From positions 1-24,474 of IMG/VR virus record IMGVR_UViG_3300030101_001390: 24,474 nucleotides of DNA; one strand, given 5' to 3'. The notes beneath the pieces are model-generated. The model was not told the DNA's origin. It saw nothing but the letters and a program-made list of their open reading frames with translations, and searched no databases. Position 1 is the stretch's first letter. Each line of letters opens with the position of its first letter. Of this stretch, positions 11,964 through 19,000 are shown one piece after another. Both the position numbers and the translations under genes were made by a program. The DNA is from a virus.

Positions 11964-12331
11964 GAGGCACTAAATATAGGTCTGCGTTTGAGATTAACAT
12001 AGCTAAATCTCTTGCAAACCGTGATGTACCCTTTGAATATGAGAAACACAAGTTCGAATACATACCCAAGGTACGTACCTACACACCTGATTTTTACCTG
12101 CCTCAGACGGACATCTATGTGGAAGTAAAAGGCCATTTAGATAAAGGTGATAGGGTTAAGATGCAGCTTATCAAGCAGCAGCATCCAGATTTAGATATCC
12201 GGTTCGTGTTCCTACGAGCCAGTAACAAAATTTATAGGGGCAGCAAAACGACCTACGCTGACTGGGCAAACCGTCATAGTTTCCCGTGGGCTGAAGGTAA
12301 CATACCTCAAGATTGGATTACAAATGGCTGA
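11837..12331 (+). CDS. T7-type endonuclease I, Holliday junction resolvase
   Basis: The product clearly resembles T7 gp3 endonuclease I. The catalytic set Glu20, Asp55, Glu65, Lys67 of T7 corresponds to Glu52, Asp85, Glu96 and Lys98 here (YRSAFE, YTPDFYLP, YVEVKG). The C-terminal stretch KQQHPDLDIRFVF also matches T7 closely. The enzyme resolves four-way junctions and branched DNA as a domain-swapped dimer, needed for packaging and host DNA breakdown. Two starts are possible. ATG 11837 has an excellent AAGGAG and gives 164 residues with a basic N-terminal extension, but overlaps the previous gene by 127 bases. ATG 11960 overlaps by ATGA and gives 123 residues. T7's protein has about 15 residues before its RSGLE motif, in between the two. 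Confidence 0.88.
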   Translation: MPSDTSIIRRDGTARKTFPKSRTVSVKKARRNEGGVSVARIMRGTKYRSAFEINIAKSLANRDVPFEYEKHKFEYIPKVRTYTPDFYLPQTDIYVEVKGHLDKGDRVKMQLIKQQHPDLDIRFVFLRASNKIYRGSKTTYADWANRHSFPWAEGNIPQDWITNG

Positions 12332-12674
12332 TGAAAGAGAATTTGAAATGGCTAGTTTACTGCCTGACAGGTGGTACGTTATATTAAAAAGAGTTGATGA
12401 TGAAACTTTCAACATGACGGCGTACGACACTACAAAGTATGATGAAAACAGTGAAGATATGGAAGCGGGTTTCGTTGCACAACAGGGTTTAATTGAATTA
12501 TTACAAAATGATTTTGATAGAGTGATTAAAGCAGGCACGACCCGTATAGCTTTATTTGATGTGGCTGAATCCATTAAAGATGAAATACAAGGGGAACTTG
12601 ACTTAGATGATGAACCTAAAGTATTGTCAATAGAAAATAATGTTGTGAAGGTAGATTTTGGTAAAAAACAATGA
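12324..12674 (+). CDS. acidic hypothetical protein (116 aa)
   Basis: I do not recognise this 116-residue, strongly acidic protein. It begins MADEREFEMASLLPDRWYVI, has a beta-like middle (WYVILKRVDDETFNMTAYDT) and a helical region, and ends in a short beta/Lys segment (VVKVDFGKKQ). No cysteines or membrane segment are present. It overlaps endonuclease I by eight bases and the next gene by four (ATGA), so it is an integral part of the operon. An anti-host or DNA-mimic role is possible from its charge but unsupported. Confidence 0.7.
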   Translation: MADEREFEMASLLPDRWYVILKRVDDETFNMTAYDTTKYDENSEDMEAGFVAQQGLIELLQNDFDRVIKAGTTRIALFDVAESIKDEIQGELDLDDEPKVLSIENNVVKVDFGKKQ

Positions 12675-12988
12675 AGAGACATGAAGCGTACATGAAACAG
12701 AAGCTCGAAGAAGAAAGGTTCTTTCCAGACGAGGATGCAAATGAACAGGCTGGTAAGATGGCCTATGGTAATGTGGACATGGTTAACAGCCCACCGCACT
12801 ACAACAGTTCAGGAATGGAATGTATAGACGCTATACAAGCAGCAACCCTAGAGGGGTTCGAATATTATCTGCAGGGAAACATAATGAAGTATCTGTGGAG
12901 ATACCGTTATAAGAATGGTATTGAAGACTTAAACAAAGCCAAGTGGTATTTAGATAAATTAATAGATGTTCGAGGAGAAAATAAATGA
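12671..12988 (+). CDS. DUF3310 family protein
   Basis: The 105-residue protein contains the DUF3310 pattern. VNSPPHYNSSGMECIDAI (residues 38-55) is followed by GFEYYLQGNIMKYLWRYRYK (62-81) and the helical GIEDLNKAKWYLDKLI. The family is very common in tailed phages and is sometimes labelled nucleotide kinase, without a catalytic site that I can see here. The first 35 residues are a variable charged arm. Its place directly before ribonucleotide reductase, with a four-base overlap, fits a link to nucleotide supply, which is inference. Confidence 0.85.
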   Translation: MKRHEAYMKQKLEEERFFPDEDANEQAGKMAYGNVDMVNSPPHYNSSGMECIDAIQAATLEGFEYYLQGNIMKYLWRYRYKNGIEDLNKAKWYLDKLIDVRGENK

Positions 12989-14934
12989 ACAACCAACTGC
13001 CCACTGTGTATCAGCAATTTATTCATAAGTCACGTTACGCTCGTTGGATTGACGATGAAGAAAGACGGGAGAATTGGGATGAGACTGTATCCAGATATAT
13101 TAGCTTTATGGATAGTTATGTGCGCGATAAACATGATTATATCCTACCAGATTCACTAAAAGCTGAATTAGAAGATGCTATCTTAGAGCTTAAAGTTATG
13201 CCATCTATGAGAGCTATGATGACTGCAGGTCCTGCTTTGTCTCGTGATAATATATGTGGATATAATTGTAGCTATATACCAGTTGATAGTCCTAGGTCTT
13301 TCGATGAGTGCATGTATATTTTGATGTGCGGGACTGGGGTAGGTTTTAGTGTTGAACGTGAAAATGTGGATAAGCTACCAGTTGTTTCAGATAATTTTAA
13401 TCAATCAGACACAATAATTAAAGTGGCTGATAGTAAACCGGGATGGGCAAAAGCTTACCGCGAATTAATTGCATTGTTATACGCGGGGCAAATCCCATCA
13501 TGGGATGTATCAGATATTAGACCAGCAGGTGCAAAGTTGAAAGTTATGGGGGGCAGAGCTAGTGGCCCAAAACCTCTTGTTGACTTGTTTAATTTTAGTG
13601 TAAATATATTTAAAAAAGCAGCAGGACGCAGACTATTTCCTATTGAGTGCCATGACCTTATGTGTAAGGTAGGTGAGGTAGTCGTTGTGGGTGGTGTTCG
13701 CAGGTCAGCCCTAATTAGTTTATCTAATCTTAACGACGACCAAATGCGTCACGCCAAGGCTGGTGAGTGGTGGGATGAACCTGACAAACAAATCTACCGC
13801 AATGGTCAACGAGCTTTAGCGAACAACTCTGTTGCTTACAAGACTAAGCCAGAGATGGGTACGTTTATGCGTGAATGGCTTGCGCTGTATGATAGCAAGT
13901 CTGGTGAGCGTGGAATGTTCAATCGTGAGGCTGCAGACAAACAGGTTGCACGTAATGGACGTAGAGAAACAGGACACATGTGGGGTACGAACCCCTGCAG
14001 TGAGATAATCTTACGTCCATACAGTTTTTGTAATCTGTCAGAGGTAGTGGTTCGCGAACACGACACACTAAAATCTTTAAAAGAAAAGGTACGGATAGCG
14101 ACTATCTTAGGTACTTTACAATCAACCCTTGTAGACTTTAAATATTTGAGGAAAGCATGGAAAGACAACGCGGAAGAAGAACGCTTGTTGGGTGTCTCCT
14201 TGACTGGTATCATGGACCATCCCGTTTTATCCAAAAATGTAGACAGCAAGCGTTGGCTAGACGAAATGCGAGAACACGCTATAGAGGTGAACAGGAGCTT
14301 TGCCCAGACGCTTGGAATCCCACAGAGTACTGCAATCACCTGTGTCAAGCCGTCGGGTACTGTATCACAACTAGTGGACGCAGCAAGCGGGATACATGCA
14401 CGGCACAACGACCATTTTATAAGAACAGTTCGCGGCGATAACAAAGACCCCCTAACACAGTTTCTTATTGACAGTGGTGTGCCTGCAGAGAGAGACATGG
14501 GTAAGCCAGACAGTGTTACGGTTTTTAGTTTTCCTATGCGTTCTCCATCTGGTGCCGTTACAAGAACAAGTATGTCGGCTATAGAACAGTTAGAGTTGTG
14601 GAAAACTTACGCTATACATTGGTGTGAGCATAAGCCATCAATTACTGTAACCGTAAAGGAACACGAGTGGATGGAAGTTGGAGCATGGGTATATGAGAAC
14701 TTTGACGTGGCTTCTGGTGTGTCATTCCTGCCTCATAGTGACCATACATATCAACAGGCACCTTATCAGGATATAGGCCCTGATGACTACGCAGAGTGGA
14801 AACAACGCATGGAAGTTGTAAACATTGACTGGAACAAACTCACTGACTTTGAAAAAGAGGACAATACAAGTGGCTCTCGCGAACTTGCCTGCTCATCAGG
14901 AGTTTGCGAAGTTGTAGACTTGACAGCAGCATGA
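12985..14934 (+). CDS. nrdJ: adenosylcobalamin-dependent ribonucleoside-triphosphate reductase (class II, monomeric)
   Basis: The 649-residue enzyme converts ribonucleotides to deoxyribonucleotides using a radical made from B12. The first redox cysteine is Cys95 in CGYNCSY. The radical-bearing finger-loop is NPCSEI with Cys338 and Glu340, and the second active-site cysteine is Cys349 in SFCNLSE. The C-terminal shuttle pair is Cys636-x4-Cys641 (ACSSGVC), eight residues from the end. Size and the NCS/NPC spacing match the monomeric Lactobacillus-type RTPR rather than larger class II enzymes. It needs no oxygen and no small subunit but depends on host cobalamin. It supplies dNTPs during phage replication. 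ATGA overlaps join it to DUF3310 and to the zinc-ribbon gene downstream. Confidence 0.93.
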   Translation: MNNQLPTVYQQFIHKSRYARWIDDEERRENWDETVSRYISFMDSYVRDKHDYILPDSLKAELEDAILELKVMPSMRAMMTAGPALSRDNICGYNCSYIPVDSPRSFDECMYILMCGTGVGFSVERENVDKLPVVSDNFNQSDTIIKVADSKPGWAKAYRELIALLYAGQIPSWDVSDIRPAGAKLKVMGGRASGPKPLVDLFNFSVNIFKKAAGRRLFPIECHDLMCKVGEVVVVGGVRRSALISLSNLNDDQMRHAKAGEWWDEPDKQIYRNGQRALANNSVAYKTKPEMGTFMREWLALYDSKSGERGMFNREAADKQVARNGRRETGHMWGTNPCSEIILRPYSFCNLSEVVVREHDTLKSLKEKVRIATILGTLQSTLVDFKYLRKAWKDNAEEERLLGVSLTGIMDHPVLSKNVDSKRWLDEMREHAIEVNRSFAQTLGIPQSTAITCVKPSGTVSQLVDAASGIHARHNDHFIRTVRGDNKDPLTQFLIDSGVPAERDMGKPDSVTVFSFPMRSPSGAVTRTSMSAIEQLELWKTYAIHWCEHKPSITVTVKEHEWMEVGAWVYENFDVASGVSFLPHSDHTYQQAPYQDIGPDDYAEWKQRMEVVNIDWNKLTDFEKEDNTSGSRELACSSGVCEVVDLTAA

Positions 14935-15080
14935 GGTGCTGGCACTGTAACACGGAGTTAATTTGGGGGGGTGACCATGAATCAGACCTAGATGAGGTTA
15001 TCATGGAAACCAACCTAAGTTGTCCTACTTGTAACTCATTTGTAATGGTATATCTACCAGAGAGTGAAGATGATGACTAA
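14931..15080 (+). CDS. 49-residue zinc-ribbon micro-protein
   Basis: ATG 14931 overlaps the nrdJ stop as ATGA, and the 49-codon frame ends at TAA 15078-15080. Cys3-x2-Cys6 (CWHC) and Cys31-x2-Cys34 (CPTC) form a typical small zinc ribbon. Between them is ELIWGGDHESD, and the tail is acidic (ESEDDD). Proteins of this look, beginning MRCWHC, are familiar in phage genomes but have no known function. The overlap, the cysteine pairs and the position between two operon genes make it a real gene. Confidence 0.75.
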   Translation: MRCWHCNTELIWGGDHESDLDEVIMETNLSCPTCNSFVMVYLPESEDDD

Positions 15081-15504
15081 CATGGAACCAGCAGTATGTG
15101 ACCGCAAGAAGTTCGACCTCGACCTGTCCTATGGTAAAGTTCGCGAACAGCGGGTCGCTGACATGCTCACAGATAAAAAAATAGAGGTCAAGTCTGAACG
15201 AGACATGTGGGCTAAGACAGGTAACATAGCTATAGAGTATGAGTCCTATGGTAAGCCTAGTGGTATTAACGCGACAGAAGCTGACTACTGGTTTCACAAC
15301 CTGTGCATAGGTAAAGATACTTTTGCAACCCTTGTGTTTGATGTGCCATCCTTGAAACGAATCATCGATAACCTCGACTACAAAAAATCCGTGAGCGGCG
15401 GTGACAACAACGCTTCACGGATGTATCTCTTAAACTTGCAGAAGTTATTTTCTTCTGATGTAATTAAGGCATATAAAGATGAGCAACAAGCATCCCAAGG
15501 CTGA
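15070..15504 (+). CDS. PD-(D/E)XK nuclease-like small protein
   Basis: The product (144 residues from ATG 15070) contains DKKIEVKSERDMWAKTGN, with an E-x-K core (IEVKSE), followed by IAIEYESYGKPSGI and EADYWFH. This order is usual in small PD-(D/E)XK-fold proteins of phages, some of which are nucleases. A preceding acidic residue (Asp/Glu in KVREQRVADML) could complete the site. It may process or degrade DNA; catalytic activity is not proven by these motifs. The start is uncertain: GTG 15064, ATG 15070, 15073 and 15082 are all in frame near a GAGAG site. It overlaps both neighbours. Confidence 0.55.
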   Translation: MMTNMEPAVCDRKKFDLDLSYGKVREQRVADMLTDKKIEVKSERDMWAKTGNIAIEYESYGKPSGINATEADYWFHNLCIGKDTFATLVFDVPSLKRIIDNLDYKKSVSGGDNNASRMYLLNLQKLFSSDVIKAYKDEQQASQG

Positions 15505-15703
15505 CCTGTTTACTCTAACAGCAAAACTGAATGACAGGGGCAGTGTCGAACTAGATATGGACTGCGTGAACGCTGACCAGTTTGTTCGCCTAATGGAAAA
15601 AGACCTGCCATCTTACGAGGGAACGTTTAAGATAGCAAGTCTTCTTAGGTACTTGAGGTCTATGGGAGATGAGGTCTTGAACAAGTCTAGTAGGTATATA
15701 TAG
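15479..15703 (+). CDS. hypothetical protein (74 aa), last gene of the rightward operon
   Basis: I do not recognise this 74-residue protein. It has a beta-like start (DLFTLTAKLNDRGSVELDMD) and a helical end, a single cysteine and no membrane segment. It overlaps the previous gene by 26 bases. Its stop codon is embedded in a hairpin (15690-15708) followed by a T-rich stretch, which probably ends rightward transcription. One base separates it from the stop of the converging gene. Confidence 0.65.
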   Translation: MSNKHPKADLFTLTAKLNDRGSVELDMDCVNADQFVRLMEKDLPSYEGTFKIASLLRYLRSMGDEVLNKSSRYI

Positions 15704-15725
15704 CCTACATCTTCTTTTTAGTTTT
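15690..15725 (+). terminator. terminator of the rightward operon (weak)
   Basis: GTAGGT (15690-15695) pairs with GCCTAC (15703-15708) around an ATATATA loop, followed by ATCTTCTTTTTAGTTTT. The stem is short and contains one wobble, so termination may be partial. It overlaps the stop codons of both converging genes. No good leftward counterpart is visible. Confidence 0.45.
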
Positions 15726-16022
15726 ACCCCCGTACATCATGCCTTCCATCTTGTTAGTCATGGGTGTTGGGGCTGACATAGCTGTAGGTTTTGTTCCCTG
15801 TGCGCGAGGCATCATGGGGTTCATCTGTGGGTTCATGTTTGCATCCCTGTTCATGGGGCTGCGAACCATTGAACCATAGGCGTAGTTCTTACGCATGGCT
15901 TTACCACCATATGCTTTCTTGTTCATTTTAGCTCCTGCTATTCTATCTGCTTTTGTTGGAGCAGGGTTGTTATCCATTCCTGCTTTTACACTTAACATAC
16001 CAAATTTAGTTTTCTTGTTCAT
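15705..16022 (-). CDS. Met/Lys/Gly-rich low-complexity virion-associated protein
   Basis: The 105-residue protein (from MNKKTKFGML) is unusually rich in Met, Lys, Gly, Asn and Pro. It has a repeated YGGK motif (AYGGKAMRK in the middle, MYGGKTKKKM at the very C-terminus) and a NPQMNPMMP stretch. It is strongly basic and probably disordered. It is the last gene of the leftward virion operon and its start overlaps the end of the 1532-residue gene. Start 16022 is preferred because GAGGAA lies upstream; 16043 is also in frame. It could be a DNA-binding or structural internal protein; I know no defined function. Confidence 0.65.
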   Translation of the reverse strand: MNKKTKFGMLSVKAGMDNNPAPTKADRIAGAKMNKKAYGGKAMRKNYAYGSMVRSPMNRDANMNPQMNPMMPRAQGTKPTAMSAPTPMTNKMEGMMYGGKTKKKM

Positions 16023-19000
16023 CTTCCTGTTCCTCATCTTCACTTGTTGTAAAAAAGTCCACTGTGGCTTCTACAGTGGCTTCTGCAGCGTCTACTGCAA
16101 TTTCTCCAGCACCCACTGCCATACCTTCTAATCCGGGGATTAAATCACCCTCCCCTTCTAATACTATTTTCTGTCCCTCTTGAGCCAGTTCTGTAAAGAA
16201 AAAGTTTTTCAGAATATTGTCAAACTTCTTCATGTCATTTCCACCTGTTAAATTAGGTGTCTTTAAAAATTTGTGAAGTACTTCTGCTGCAGCTTTATCT
16301 GACAGAGCTAGTTTCATCATACTTATCTGACCAGCTTTAGCTGCAGTAATAGCGTACTCTGAAGCGATATAAGCCGGGTTAACAACTCCTTTAACTGCAT
16401 TGTATACTCTACTAACCTTACCCGCTAACCCTATTCCTATGTAGTCCCCCGTGGCTCCACGAACATTTACAGCAGTCTTACTATCATTAAGATGTTGCAT
16501 TATACCTTCTATGAAGTCTATATGGTCTGGGTCTAGTATCTCCTCTAAGTTACTTCTAACTGCAGGCTTTTGAAGCTCACCCAACACAACTTCAGGGCTA
16601 AACAGTGCTTCAGTTACTTTTTCTCCTGCTTCTCTAGTGGTTACTTTTCCACTTACGTTACCTCTTCCTGCTCTTTCAAACAGTCCTACCATAGTATGAT
16701 ATACTGCTACAGTTTGAAAAGAATCATCAGCATCCTTTGGACTCATACCTGATGCTCGTAGCACCGAAGTAACTTCTTTTTTTAACGTTCCTAGTTCCCC
16801 GCCTTCTGGTCCAAATATAAAATTATCTGCAAAGTCAGCAGAAGACATAGACCTAGTTGCTCTATCCGTTACTTCAAACCCACGTTTAGCTTTGGAGTCC
16901 AATAATTTTATCTTGTCTAAATTATCTTTCTTAAAACTTTCAAATTCAACTTTTAAGGAATCAAAAGCACGTTTAATTATTGGGGACTTCTTTATAGACG
17001 TTACTAAATCATCCCGAACACTGACTGCTTCAACCACGTCTAATATTGGTTGTTGAACTATGTCGCCCCCTTCTTCTAATATAAAGGATGCGTTCAAATC
17101 ATCAGTGGTGTTTATTGCGTTGTTCGTTAAGTTAGGATTTAAGGAACCAGAAATTCCTGCGACAGATTGAGGGTCTTTAATAGCTTTATACTTTTCAAGA
17201 AACCTAGCTCCAGTCTCAGAATAAATCACCTCTTGCAAAATATTTTGTAAATCCCGAAAATCGTCCTTACCTTTTTCCGTTGTTAAATCGAAAACAAACT
17301 CACCATGCTTATTAGAGAACTGCCCATATGATGCTGTTAAGTTATCAACCAAAAGAGGCAGTTTATTTTTGGATGGGCCAAACATCTTTGCAGTCTTTGT
17401 TGGCATCAAAGAACTAATCACAGCCTCAGAAAAATCATCGAATATAGCAGTTGGGTTTTCACTGTAAACATTCTTCAGTTTCATACCAAACCCTAGTTCG
17501 TTAACCCTTCGAACCTTTATTTTTTCGAATTTATCCAACATTAGTTTGGGTGACTGAGGAAGACCCACCTGCATTTCATATTGTTTTCTTGCATCTCCTA
17601 TGGCGGTAAAGTACTCCTCTGTGGCTTGCCCTTGCACCACTTCGTCTAATTTATCGACGTATCTACCATACGCTGCATGTTTTTCTAAATCACCTGAAGA
17701 ATGTGCAGTTGAACCTGCTCTTTTAAAAGCTCTCCTAACAAGTTCTAAATCATACGGGTCAGCAGCCATAAAGGGATTGAACGTTGGATTTAACAGGTTG
17801 CCTGCATCATCTTTTGCAGTCATCATCGCTACTGCAAGGTCAAGGATGCCCATCTCTCTAAACTTGTTTTTTTCAGCCCCTGTTTCTGCAGCGTCTATTA
17901 GTTTATCGTGAAGTTCTTTTAAGTTTCTCTTACTAATCGCTCCCTCTACCATAGTTTCCAAAGCTTTTTTTACTTTCTTACCCTCACTGCCTGTGTACAG
18001 AACAGAGCTTGCATTAAAGAACCTTTTAACACCATCCACACCCTCTTGGGCTATTACATCATCAACGAAGGGTCGTAAACTGATAGGCCCACTTTTTTTA
18101 GCAAGTTCTCTTGGTGTTGTGTATATTTCGTCACCCAACATTTTAAGTCTATTGGTCTTAGATAGATGCAAAGCTTGTGTAGCTTCATTTAATGCTTCTA
18201 CGTAAAACTCCGTGTCTCTAAGATTTTTAGCTCTTTCCAAACTGGAGTCAACAAGTTCTTTCAATTGGGTATTAGTTTTTTGTAAAAATTCAGTGGGGTT
18301 GTATACTTGTTTTGCAAGCTTGGTTATCTGTCGTCTGTGTGCTTCCAAAGCAAGTAACATGTCTTCATCTAGTTCATCTCGTGGGCCAAACTTTATAACA
18401 TAGTTTTCTAGGTTATCTAGTTTTTTAAGTCTTTCCAAATTTGTTTTTTCAATCTTTTCCGCTAACTTTGAAAGTCCCTCTTCTCTTGCAGCTATGAAGC
18501 TCTTTACAATTTTTTGACTTGGAACATCATCTATGTCCATGACTATATTTTTCATGGCACCCAAAGCTTCAGTAGCAAACAGAAAGTTTTTTTCCATGTC
18601 GGCAAAGTCGGCTTCCATATCTTGAAGCTCAAACTTACTCAAAGTCTCTAAATCTATTTTACCCCTGTTTAATTCTCCGGCTGCTGCAAGCGTTACAATA
18701 CCAAACGTGTTTCCGTATGTCTGCAACATAAGCTCGTTCATACGTGCCTGCTGGTTTTCAGGAACCATACCCACTATCTTCTTATGAAGCGCAGCGGTTT
18801 CATCCATGTGACGTAAACTTTGCGCTCGTGTGTTAGGCTCTAGTTTTTGATGTAGTTTTATTAGGTTTCTAATATTTTCTCTTTGTTGTTCGTTTAACTT
18901 CACCCCTGTTCCTAACGCAGCCTCTATGTTTTTCATAGTGCCATCAACAAGGATTGGCCCTGCCACGGGTATGTTACTAGCTATAGTTCTACCCATTTCA

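Noticed and set aside
12212-12799. 195-codon leftward frame opposite genes at 11837-12988
   Set aside because: It lies antisense to three well-supported genes (endonuclease I, the 116-residue gene, DUF3310) and has Ser/Phe/Cys-rich shadow composition.
13836-14498. 220-codon leftward frame inside nrdJ
   Set aside because: It is antisense to the conserved reductase core with no start signal; it is a shadow frame.
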